From Anaerolineales bacterium (GTDB taxonomy: Bacteria > Chloroflexota > Anaerolineae > Anaerolineales > E44-bin32), in the NCBI GenBank assembly GCA_016927115.1, contig JAFGNH010000012.1:1-64000 (forward strand): a DNA stretch of 64,000 nucleotides, written 5' to 3'. Of this stretch, positions 54,407 through 62,751 are shown piece by piece. How positions within the stretch are numbered: position 1 is the stretch's first letter; each line of letters begins with the position of its first letter. Both the position numbers and the translations under genes were made by a program. The notes below the pieces were generated by a model. It worked only from the letters and a program-made list of their open reading frames with translations, was not told where the DNA came from and did not search any database.

Positions 54407-55114
54407 ATGATTCAAAGTGACAACGACATGCCCGAACAGGAGCGCGATATGAGTGAAGTCGAACCAAATGCTGATGACGTTATTCAGGCATATCGTCGAA
54501 GAAAAGAAAGAATGGTGCCGATTTTACTGGGAGGTCTCGCTGTAGTCCTGCTGGTTGTAGGCCTGTTCCTGGTTGTTCTCTGGCTCACTGGTGACAATCC
54601 TCCGGCTTCACCTGCTTTTCTCGCGTCCGATACACCCACACCAACATCCACCAATACACCGCTTCCGCCGACAGCAACAGCTACAATTACCAATACGCTT
54701 GAACCAAGCGAAACGCCCACTCCTGAAGGCCCAATCACCTATATTGTTGATGAAGGAGATACACTGGGGGGGATAGCTGACCAGTTCGAAGTTGATCTCA
54801 TGCTGCTGATGTCTGTAAATGGCATCAAGGATGCGAATGAGATCACCATCGGCATGGAACTGACCATTCCGGAGGAAGGAACAGAACTGCCCACGCTTAC
54901 ACCACTGCCGGAAACACTAATCCCCGGGAGCAAGATTGAGTATGTGGTCCAGTCCGGTGACAGCTTGCAGTCGATTGCATCCCAATTCAACAGCACAGCA
55001 GAGGCGATTGCTGAAGAGAATGATATTGAAGATCTGAATAATATTTATGTCGGGCAGGCGCTCGTGATCCCTGTTGGGGTGGCGACAGCGACAGCGACAG
55101 CTTCTGGGGGATAG
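54407..55114 (+). CDS. Membrane-anchored LysM-domain protein
   Basis: The 235-residue protein has a cytoplasmic N-terminus of about 35 residues, one membrane helix, a Thr/Pro-rich extracellular linker, and two LysM domains (ITYIVDEGDTLGGIADQFEV, IEYVVQSGDSLQSIASQFNS). It should bind peptidoglycan or chitin-like glycans outside the membrane. I start at ATG 54407, which has GGAGAGG at the right distance; ATG 54401 lies too close to it. It is convergent with the zinc-ribbon protein gene. Confidence 0.87.
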   Translation: MIQSDNDMPEQERDMSEVEPNADDVIQAYRRRKERMVPILLGGLAVVLLVVGLFLVVLWLTGDNPPASPAFLASDTPTPTSTNTPLPPTATATITNTLEPSETPTPEGPITYIVDEGDTLGGIADQFEVDLMLLMSVNGIKDANEITIGMELTIPEEGTELPTLTPLPETLIPGSKIEYVVQSGDSLQSIASQFNSTAEAIAEENDIEDLNNIYVGQALVIPVGVATATATASGG

Positions 55115-55219
55115 CTGGGCCAATATACATACAAGTTCAGGCGTGCTTCCGGGCGTTTGATCTGGATCAACGGACCGCCCCTGCATGACATGGTGCAGCA
55201 GGTATTATGGTTCATCCGC

Positions 55220-57262
55220 TCAGTGCAGCGTATTTTGCACTTCAGGCCATGAACAGAAACTTTCACCCGGATATTGTTTGCAGATCTCGGTCAGGTTCCA
55301 GGTCCCTCCTTCTTCACAGAGGTAAGGTCCCCAACCACTGCCACAATCACTCTTGTTGAAATTCGGAAAACAACCCGGGCAGGTTGCTGCGCCCGACATG
55401 TTGGGAACCGGAACATCAGAACTGGAAGAGGTGGAGGAATCATCCTCACCTGAACCCATGACTTCCTTAACATTCAAATACCTTAAATAATGTATCTCTA
55501 ATCCTGCCTCAATAACCTCTTTCAGTTTATCCCTGAATATTGTATTGATCGTTTCTTCCGTATAATATGGTATCGCGTTGTAGGCTTCAGCCATCCATCT
55601 GAATATGTGTGGGTGGTCCCAGTTCCAGTCGACAATTTCGAAATCCACCTCCCTGGTCCCGGCACATTCACTGTTGAAACAACATGGCTGATCATCAGGA
55701 ATACACAACATTCCACAATGCTTCTTTCCTGCAGGACAATCATTACTTCCACGTTTCATAAGAGTGATCTCATCAGCGAGAGCACTTGATGAAACGCAGC
55801 AGTAATTGGATGTCTCACTGAAAAACAGGCCGGATGTGCATTGACCCGAGAAATTCTCCCCACATCGTAGTGGCAAGAGGCAGTAGGAGCCATCCACGAT
55901 ACTGCAGCATCTTGTGTTACGCGGAACACAGCCATTTCCGCACGGTATGTAAGGGAAGGGGCAATCGGTGGCTAAAAAGGCAGGAGACTCGATACCAGGT
56001 GTCTTATCGCCGACGGCTCGCAAAGTAACGGAAGATGTGTTTTGCGGGAAATAAACGGGATTCAACCCGACTTTTACTGTTCCCCAAAACGGACGCACTT
56101 CGACCAGTGTGCTGTGTATACTTCTCAGGTAACCATTTGCCGTACCTGTGATAAAGCCAGTGCCCATACTTTCGACCAGATAGTCGCCAACCTCCACCAG
56201 ATAGGGCAGATGTTCATCCGGAAGGTAATGGTATATACCGGAGCGCCATTGCAGAATGTTCTGAAGGACGCGGGTTTCATCTATGCCCAGATTCACTTGA
56301 AAAATAAAATCCTGTTGACCCACAAAGATTTCCGCTTCATCTTCTTCATCAATAGCGTCATAATTGTTGAAAGCAGAAAGCAGACTGCCGTCAGGCAGGA
56401 GAAAGTGGCAGTACCTGTCCTCAGTAATCTTGATCTTGCATCCGCTGTCAAATGTGTCGCCCGGGGCGACCGGTGACCATGCACTGTCTCCACATTGGAC
56501 ATAAGTATTATTACATTCTTCGATTGATGGATTGTTTTCCCCCACCTGCCATGAATCCGCTACCTCTTCATGATAAGTGGCATTGGATCGGATCTCCTCG
56601 ATAAAATCAAACACTTCAATCTGTTGATGTGATTCCATGGGGTCATAGGGGAGCCATTGCGGCTCAAGAGAAGCCAGCGCTTCGGCTTCATTTTTTGACG
56701 ATTTCAACTCTATCAGGAATTCAGGCAGCTCAGTGGCGAAAATTTTCGATATGATGAACTCCCCTTCATCGGTGTAGTAATACAGGGCACCAGAGCCGCC
56801 GACCAGGAGAAGTAATACTACCACCAGGATAACAAAACTTCCGCCGCAGCCTAACTTACGATGCTTACGGGGGAACGAGGGTTTTTCCTGCTGCTGACCT
56901 CGCTTGTCCGCGGGGGCGGATGCAGATAAGGAGCGAACAGACAGATTTTCCCCGCAGTTTGAGCAATACTGTGAACCTGGAAGGTTATTCCACCCGCAAT
57001 GAGGACATAGATCGTTTATCGATGCAGAATCCTGAGAAGAGACAGGATCCGGGGACAATTTCTGACCACAAGAGGAGCAAAACAGTGAAGCCGGGAGATT
57101 GGTTTTACCGCAATTAGGACAAGGACGAGGTGGTTTTTCAGTTTCCGCAGCCTGGATCGGTGTTTGTTGAAGCTCTGCGCCACAGGCAGAACAGTACACG
57201 GAACCTGGCGGATTGGACTTCGAACAAATGGAACAGATTGTTGGTGGCTGATGGTTTGACAT
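55220..57262 (-). CDS. Triple zinc-ribbon membrane protein with Cys-rich ectodomain
   Basis: The 680-residue protein has three N-terminal zinc ribbons in a row (residues 10-32, 48-70, 87-109; CxxC near-repeats of the form CPNCGKTNLPASLFCSSCG). A membrane helix (about 140-163) follows. Then comes an ectodomain of about 500 residues with roughly 30 Cys, including CGNGCVPRNTRCC, CGMLCIPDDQPCC and CEEGGTWNLTEIC. The Cys-rich blocks look like small disulfide knots of a secreted type. The ribbons would lie in the cytoplasm. I know no function for this architecture. GAGGGGAAAG precedes the ATG. The upstream gap is non-coding. Confidence 0.72.
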   Translation of the reverse strand: MSNHQPPTICSICSKSNPPGSVYCSACGAELQQTPIQAAETEKPPRPCPNCGKTNLPASLFCSSCGQKLSPDPVSSQDSASINDLCPHCGWNNLPGSQYCSNCGENLSVRSLSASAPADKRGQQQEKPSFPRKHRKLGCGGSFVILVVVLLLLVGGSGALYYYTDEGEFIISKIFATELPEFLIELKSSKNEAEALASLEPQWLPYDPMESHQQIEVFDFIEEIRSNATYHEEVADSWQVGENNPSIEECNNTYVQCGDSAWSPVAPGDTFDSGCKIKITEDRYCHFLLPDGSLLSAFNNYDAIDEEDEAEIFVGQQDFIFQVNLGIDETRVLQNILQWRSGIYHYLPDEHLPYLVEVGDYLVESMGTGFITGTANGYLRSIHSTLVEVRPFWGTVKVGLNPVYFPQNTSSVTLRAVGDKTPGIESPAFLATDCPFPYIPCGNGCVPRNTRCCSIVDGSYCLLPLRCGENFSGQCTSGLFFSETSNYCCVSSSALADEITLMKRGSNDCPAGKKHCGMLCIPDDQPCCFNSECAGTREVDFEIVDWNWDHPHIFRWMAEAYNAIPYYTEETINTIFRDKLKEVIEAGLEIHYLRYLNVKEVMGSGEDDSSTSSSSDVPVPNMSGAATCPGCFPNFNKSDCGSGWGPYLCEEGGTWNLTEICKQYPGESFCSWPEVQNTLH

Positions 57263-58269
57263 CTTTCCCCTCTCTTTATTATGCTATAGTGTCCCATGAC
57301 TGTTTTTTTGAAATCTGAAAATCCACATTATATTCATCTAGCCTGCAATTCCCCCTCAGGTATGATAAATTTTGTGTAACTCAAATAACTTTAACATAAT
57401 TACCTCCAGGTTTTTTAGTGCTTTTTGTCACAATTTCAAATCGTAGAGATGTTTTTCCTCCCCGAGTTAAGTGGAAATAGCAGGTCGATATGTGAAAGAG
57501 GGTTTTTCGGGATAAGCTCTTTCCAACTATCATCCGATAAAGAAAGCTCCCGGAAAGCTACATCACCGCGCTTCTGGGTGCTCGGATGATCTTATCAGCC
57601 AGGAAGATGTGCTTCAATCTGAATGTCCTGATTTGTTGTAAGGATTCCATTCACTTTGTGAAGTCCAACGTAGTGAGTAATTATATTATGTAAGCCAGCA
57701 TCATTAACTGAAAGTCAGGATTTTTTGCGGCGTTTTCCGAAATAGAAACAATCAGATATTCGGAGTGAGAATTTACAGTAGAAGATACAATTTGAGGAAA
57801 CATGGCAGCATCCTTATCCATACGCACTTTTCTTCAAGATTCTTGCAAGCTGCCTTGAGTGTTATTCACTATATGGGTGAAATGATGTTTCTGACGGGAA
57901 ATCCTGGAAATCATCCCGAGAGGGTAAAAAGAAGCGATTCTGGCTTGAAATCGATGTATTATTGGCCTTACACAACATGTGTTTACAGCAAGAGTGGGAT
58001 TTTTCAACCCCCCTTTTCTTGGATTGATCAGTCGACGTGAAACCCGGGTATATGATAGCGCAAAGTGCAGTCGACTGGGCAAGGGTAATCGTGAAAACAT
58101 ACCTGGAAAAGGAACTTAAGCTGAAAGTCAACCCAAAGAATAGCAAGGTGGATCAAACAAACCGGGTGAAATTTCCATGGTTCAGTTTCTACTAACCCAA
58201 AGGACAAGTACTCATGCGAGTACCTGGCTGGAGCCTGGAAAGGTACCGGTCAGAAAACAGAAAGATCTG
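57263..58269. other. 1-kb region with no recognisable gene
   Basis: Between the zinc-ribbon gene and queG I see no family motif, tRNA or strong terminator. The longest open frames are short and lack known domains. It could hold the leader of the zinc-ribbon gene, or decayed DNA. Confidence 0.5.
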
Positions 58270-59412
58270 CTATTTCTGCCGGATCTGGAGGGCGGTATAA
58301 ATTGCCTGACGCACGGCCGGGTCGGTTTCAAACCGATTCGCTGCCTTCAGGATCTCTTCAACGGCTGGAAATGGATAATGCCCGAGGCTCCAGGCAGCAT
58401 GCTGGCGCAAGATACTGCTCTGATTGTGCAGAAGATGCCGGTGCAGCAGGGGGACCAACGCTTCGTCAGGGTGGCTGCCTGCCAGGATCAGGGTGTTTCG
58501 CAGGATTCCTTCAAGTTTGGTGCGCTGAATCGGGCTGTCGTGGAAAATCATGCGGAATGATTCCCTGTCCATTCTGAGTAAACTTTGCAGATCCATGCTC
58601 CAATACGAATCCCGGATTTGAAAGGCGGGTTCTGCAGTCGGGTGGGCAAACCGTTTGTTCCAGGGGCAGACTGTCTGACATACATCACAGCCGAAGAGCC
58701 AGGAGCCTATGCTTGCATGATGTTCCGGCGGGATTGTGCCTCGATGCTCGATGGTCAGGTATGAGATGCAGCGCCCGGCATCGAGCGTACGATCGGACAG
58801 TATGCAGGAAGCAGGACAGGCTTCTCGACAGGCAGAGCACTTCCCGCAGAAATCAAACTCGAAAGGTTTGTCAGGCTGCAGTGGAAGCCCAAGTAGAATC
58901 TCACCGAGGAAGAGATAAGACCCCATCTGTGGATTAATGAGGCAGCTATTTTTCCCGATCCAGCCCAGGCCTGCCTGCCGGGCGTAGACCTTCTCGAGAA
59001 TTGGGCCGGTATCTGTGTAGGTGCGGAATGGCAAGGATCTGCCTGCTGTGGCCTGAATATTTTCCGCGAGCTGCTCCAGCTTCTTCTTGATCAGCAGGTG
59101 GTAGTCCTGCCCGGCTGCATAGGCTGAAATGGACCAGTCTTCGTGCTGCAGAGCTTCGATGTTGTGGGGGAGATACTGTTTGGCTACCACAAGGATGGAT
59201 TGGCACTCCGGGAGGAGTTGCAGCGGGTTTTCCCGGGCCTGGAGGGCGGATTCGCGTGCGAGATATCCCATGCCGGCATGGTGCCCTTCTTCTATCCATC
59301 GACTGTAGATGTCGAAGTGGGGTGGAGGTTCCGGCCGGCATACTCCCACCAGATCAAAGCCGAGATCGAGGGCTGATTCTTTCACCGCCTGGGTTAATGC
59401 TGCTTTATTCAT
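58270..59412 (-). CDS. queG: Epoxyqueuosine reductase
   Basis: QueG reduces epoxyqueuosine to queuosine in the wobble position of tRNAs with GUN anticodons. The cobalamin-binding core is followed by two [4Fe-4S] sites (CGKCSACREACPASC and CDVCQTVCPWN) and a HEAT-type tail (about 300-380). The 380-residue length is normal. It lies 65 bp after the GltD-like gene, in the same direction, so the two may be cotranscribed. No other queuosine genes are in the window. Confidence 0.95.
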   Translation of the reverse strand: MNKAALTQAVKESALDLGFDLVGVCRPEPPPHFDIYSRWIEEGHHAGMGYLARESALQARENPLQLLPECQSILVVAKQYLPHNIEALQHEDWSISAYAAGQDYHLLIKKKLEQLAENIQATAGRSLPFRTYTDTGPILEKVYARQAGLGWIGKNSCLINPQMGSYLFLGEILLGLPLQPDKPFEFDFCGKCSACREACPASCILSDRTLDAGRCISYLTIEHRGTIPPEHHASIGSWLFGCDVCQTVCPWNKRFAHPTAEPAFQIRDSYWSMDLQSLLRMDRESFRMIFHDSPIQRTKLEGILRNTLILAGSHPDEALVPLLHRHLLHNQSSILRQHAAWSLGHYPFPAVEEILKAANRFETDPAVRQAIYTALQIRQK

Positions 59413-59477
59413 CCTCTACCTGTTGTTGGGCTGCTGATTCCCCGCCTGTTTTAAAGGCCGGAGTCCGTCTATACGGG

Positions 59478-60941
59478 TTATATACGCGAAGCAGCGTTCA
59501 GTGAAAGTTCGATGGTATGTGCTGCACACATGCCGTCCAGGACTGCGGAAACAACAAGGTGTGGACCATGGGCTGCATCGCCACCGGCGAAGATCCCGGG
59601 GCGGGATGTGGCCCTGGTGGCCGGGTCGATAGTTATCAGCCCATCTGCATATGTACTCAGGCCGGGCGTGGTTTTCCCGATGGTTGGGTCAGGATGGACC
59701 CCCATTGCAACGACAATAGTATCCGCTCTAAGAAGGAAATTCGATCCCGGAATTGGGACTGAGTCCCTTTGTCCGTTCTGGTCTGGCGGGCCGAGTTCGC
59801 ATTGAAGGCATTCCACTGCTGAGACATTCCCCTGCGGATCCGGGATAAACCGAACAGGCTTTGTCATATAACGGAAATGAGCTCCCGCTTCTTTTACCTC
59901 GGCTTTGATCAGATCGCTGACCGGCATATCAGCCTCGCTTTTTTCATAGACGCAAGTAACTTCAGCACTGCCGATCTGGAGCGCTGCTCTCATACAATCC
60001 AGCGCGGTATTTCCTCCACCCAACACAAGGATGCGGATACCGAGAGGCTGTCGGTGCTGCATCTCAAGAGGAAGCTGCTCCGGTATCAGCCTGGCGCGGG
60101 CGATAAACTCTGATGCAAGGCATACACCGGGAAGGTCCACTCCGGGAATATCAGGGATACTGTCGATATTACACCCCACCGCGATGAAAACTGCGGAAAA
60201 ACCCTGTTGGATCAGGTCGTCAACAGGGATATCCCTGCCGATATTAATGCCTGTTTTAAAGGTGACCCCGACTGACTCCAGCGCCCCTATATAGTTGTTT
60301 ATCCAATCCGGAGGCAGTTTATACTCGGGGATGCCGTAGCGGAGCATACCGCCTGGAAGCGGCATTTTTTCGAAAATGGTAGCAGAAATACCGCTGCGCA
60401 CCAGGGTTTCGGCACAAGCCAGCCCGGCGGGGCCCGATCCTACAATAGCGACTGAGCGATCCTGTGGGGTTCCGGGGGTAATGGACTGCTGCCCCGACTC
60501 GCGCTCAACAAAACAGACATATTCCCCAAGGAGATTGATCTGAGGTGCAGCAGCGCTGCAAACCTGGTTACATGCCTTCTGGCAGACGAGATCTTCAGAA
60601 CATAACCGCCCGCATGCTTCAGCAAAAGGGTTTTTCTCCCGGAAAATGGCTGCTGCCTGCAGGAATTGATTCTGCCGGATAAAATTCATTGCTTTGGGGA
60701 TATCGATCTGAAGAGGGCACGCCAGCGTACAGGGTGCAGGATCCGCACACAGCAAGCAGTTCTGCGCAGATTGAACAGCCTGTTGTGGGCTCAGAATACG
60801 TGGAAACAGGCTGGTTTCGGAGGGAAAAAGCGGCTCATACCGCGCTGCCCGCGGGTTATCTGCCAGAAGATTTGATTCTGGTAATTCCTGTTCCTCGCTG
60901 CTGCTAGCAGACGGTTTATCAACCGGAGAAACGTTCCTCAT
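59478..60941 (-). CDS. GltD-like NAD(P)H/FAD oxidoreductase
   Basis: The 487-residue protein has the N-terminal double 4Fe-4S domain (CLLCADPAPCTLACP, CGRLCSEDLVCQKAC), an FAD-binding Rossmann segment (AIVGSGPAGLACAE), a PGGMLRYGIPEYKLP segment, and an NAD(P)H-binding LVLGGGNTALDC. This is the beta-subunit architecture of glutamate synthase, also used by NADH-dependent ferredoxin-type reductases and by dihydropyrimidine dehydrogenase-like proteins. No glutamate synthase large subunit is adjacent, so the partner is unknown. The ATG at 60941 has a weak ribosome-binding site. Confidence 0.85.
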   Translation of the reverse strand: MRNVSPVDKPSASSSEEQELPESNLLADNPRAARYEPLFPSETSLFPRILSPQQAVQSAQNCLLCADPAPCTLACPLQIDIPKAMNFIRQNQFLQAAAIFREKNPFAEACGRLCSEDLVCQKACNQVCSAAAPQINLLGEYVCFVERESGQQSITPGTPQDRSVAIVGSGPAGLACAETLVRSGISATIFEKMPLPGGMLRYGIPEYKLPPDWINNYIGALESVGVTFKTGINIGRDIPVDDLIQQGFSAVFIAVGCNIDSIPDIPGVDLPGVCLASEFIARARLIPEQLPLEMQHRQPLGIRILVLGGGNTALDCMRAALQIGSAEVTCVYEKSEADMPVSDLIKAEVKEAGAHFRYMTKPVRFIPDPQGNVSAVECLQCELGPPDQNGQRDSVPIPGSNFLLRADTIVVAMGVHPDPTIGKTTPGLSTYADGLITIDPATRATSRPGIFAGGDAAHGPHLVVSAVLDGMCAAHTIELSLNAASRI

Positions 60942-61101
60942 AGTTCCATCATAACTACGCTTGGGTAGAAAGCGCAGTCAAGGATGTCCTGATTGGGGCA
61001 GCAGGTTGTCACATGATCTAACTAATTTCTAACGAACCCCTTGATGATATCCCGGGTACAATTGCTAAGCCCGTATTTTGAAACTTTTTCGGGGATTAAT
61101 C

Positions 61102-61668
61102 GTGAATCATAACAGGGATTGTCAGCAGCAGGAGGATTTCTGGATCCAGCAGGCAAAAGCTGGTGATACTGCTGCTTTTGAAAACCTTGTTGAGAAGTTT
61201 TCACCGGTGATTTTTCGCACTGTGTCGCGCATGGTTCCTGATAAGAGTGAAGCAGAAGCGATCGTGCAGGATGCCTGGTTGAGGGCATGGCGGGCTTTGC
61301 CAGGGTACACCACCGACAGGCCCTTTCTGCCATGGATTTTGCGGATTGCAGTAAACCGCAGCCGGGATATCTGGAAAAAACTGAAACCGCTATCGTTTTC
61401 TGATGCGGAAATTGAGGAAGACAGTCTGCCTGATGAACAACCCGATGCGGAACAGCAGATGATAAATGAACAGGCATTGGCCAGACTCGCACAGGGAGTC
61501 GTTCAGCTGCGTTTTGAATATCGTACTGTTATTACGCTGAAATATGACAGTGGCCTCGCCTATCAGGATATTGCTGCAGCAATGGGCGTGCCGGTAAACA
61601 CTGTTCGGACATATCTCCGACGCGCGAAACAGGAGCTGCTTGTCTGGATGGAGGCAGAAGATGGATGA
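61102..61668 (+). CDS. ECF-type RNA polymerase sigma factor
   Basis: The 188-residue protein has sigma-2 (FENLVEKFSPVIFRTVSRMV, EAIVQDAWLRAWRAL) and sigma-4 (FEYRTVITLKYDSGLAYQDI, then VPVNTVRTYLRRAKQEL) regions and no sigma-1 or sigma-3, which is the ECF layout. It directs RNA polymerase to a small regulon, probably under control of the next gene. I start at GTG 61102, with GGGGA upstream; a TTG at 61078 is also open. It opens a cluster of four tightly coupled genes reaching the window end. Confidence 0.9.
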   Translation: MNHNRDCQQQEDFWIQQAKAGDTAAFENLVEKFSPVIFRTVSRMVPDKSEAEAIVQDAWLRAWRALPGYTTDRPFLPWILRIAVNRSRDIWKKLKPLSFSDAEIEEDSLPDEQPDAEQQMINEQALARLAQGVVQLRFEYRTVITLKYDSGLAYQDIAAAMGVPVNTVRTYLRRAKQELLVWMEAEDG

Positions 61669-62095
61669 TTATCTGGATGATGCTCTGCAGAAATTACCGT
61701 CTGAACCGTATCCGGAAAGTTTAACGGGCCGGATAATGCTGCAGGTCGTGCGGGAGCAGCGAAAAAGGCGGCAGTTGAAGTTTACCGGTTGGGCTGCTGC
61801 TGCAGGTGCAGCACTCTATGGAACTATTCAAATTTCGGGCTGGTGGGTAAAGAGCGGGGATGTGATTCCTGCCTTTTCAGTAAAGCCAATCCTGGAATGG
61901 GCCGGACGGTTCTCAACTTCACCACAGCAGGCCCTGCTCGGGAGCACGCTCTCTTTCTGGGATTGGACCAGGTTGTTCGCCGCACAGTTTGACTGGTTGG
62001 TTGTGGCGGCTCTGCTGCTGCTCCTCACCGCAGGGATGTGGGGTCTTTATTCCCTGATGCTTGAATCTGACAGGGATGAGGTGTTATGGGTATAA
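61661..62095 (+). CDS. Putative anti-sigma factor, membrane-bound
   Basis: The 144-residue protein begins with a short acidic segment and has two hydrophobic segments (about 43-65 and 109-130). No zinc-binding anti-sigma motif (HxxxCxxC) is present, so the family is not certain. Position, size and topology fit a membrane anti-sigma factor that holds the preceding sigma. It starts inside the sigma gene (8-bp overlap) with GGAGG 7 nt upstream. Its translation must be coupled to the sigma factor. Confidence 0.55.
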   Translation: MDDYLDDALQKLPSEPYPESLTGRIMLQVVREQRKRRQLKFTGWAAAAGAALYGTIQISGWWVKSGDVIPAFSVKPILEWAGRFSTSPQQALLGSTLSFWDWTRLFAAQFDWLVVAALLLLLTAGMWGLYSLMLESDRDEVLWV

Positions 62096-62751
62096 CAATG
62101 AAAAGATTTCTGATCTACTTTTTTGCCCTGGCCGCAGTTTTTCTTCTGCTGCTGGCAGATGTGTATAAACCTGGAGGGGGTATCGAGAATGGTTTGCGGG
62201 AGATTTTCCTGAACATGGACCATCCTGCTGCCCTGGATCGTCATCCTCAGGTGGATTCGCTATACACGACAGGATTCCTGGCCATTTTTACTGCATCGAT
62301 CCTGATGCTTTATACAGTACCCGCACGTGTGGGCTTGATTGCACGCCGGTTCGACTATAAACATAGCCTGCTGCGCCAGCTTTCAATTGGGCTGGCTGGA
62401 AATCTGGTTCTGATCGGTCTAATCGTATTGTCTGTTTTTACGCCATATACATTCCCCCTGGCGATTATTTCGGTTTTAATTCTATTTGGGGCGATATTCC
62501 TTGGCAGCATCTCTATCCTTTTACGCCTGGCAGGTGATTTTTTCCGGTGGGCAGGGTGGGAGACATCTTCTCCCTTGCTCAGAATCGGATATGGTCTGCT
62601 GATTTTCATCTCACTGTGTACCCTGCCCTATCTCGGAATCGCACTTCGAATTCTTCTCTGGCTGCTTGGGAGTGGAGTGTCTTTTGTTAATAAATTTGGA
62701 AGTGGAAAGAAATGGACACTGCGTCCATTAGTGGAGGAACTTAAACAATGA
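62086..62751 (+). CDS. Multi-pass membrane protein of unknown function
   Basis: The 221-residue protein has about five membrane segments and no domain that I recognise. It overlaps the anti-sigma-like gene by 10 bp at its start and the adaptor gene by 4 bp (ATGA) at its end. It is part of the sigma-factor operon and may be its target or sensor, or a transport partner of the adaptor. Confidence 0.7.
   Translation: MGITMKRFLIYFFALAAVFLLLLADVYKPGGGIENGLREIFLNMDHPAALDRHPQVDSLYTTGFLAIFTASILMLYTVPARVGLIARRFDYKHSLLRQLSIGLAGNLVLIGLIVLSVFTPYTFPLAIISVLILFGAIFLGSISILLRLAGDFFRWAGWETSSPLLRIGYGLLIFISLCTLPYLGIALRILLWLLGSGVSFVNKFGSGKKWTLRPLVEELKQ

Noticed and set aside
57765..58040. 91-codon frame in the gap before queG
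   Set aside because: No ribosome-binding site, unusual composition and no family similarity that I can see.
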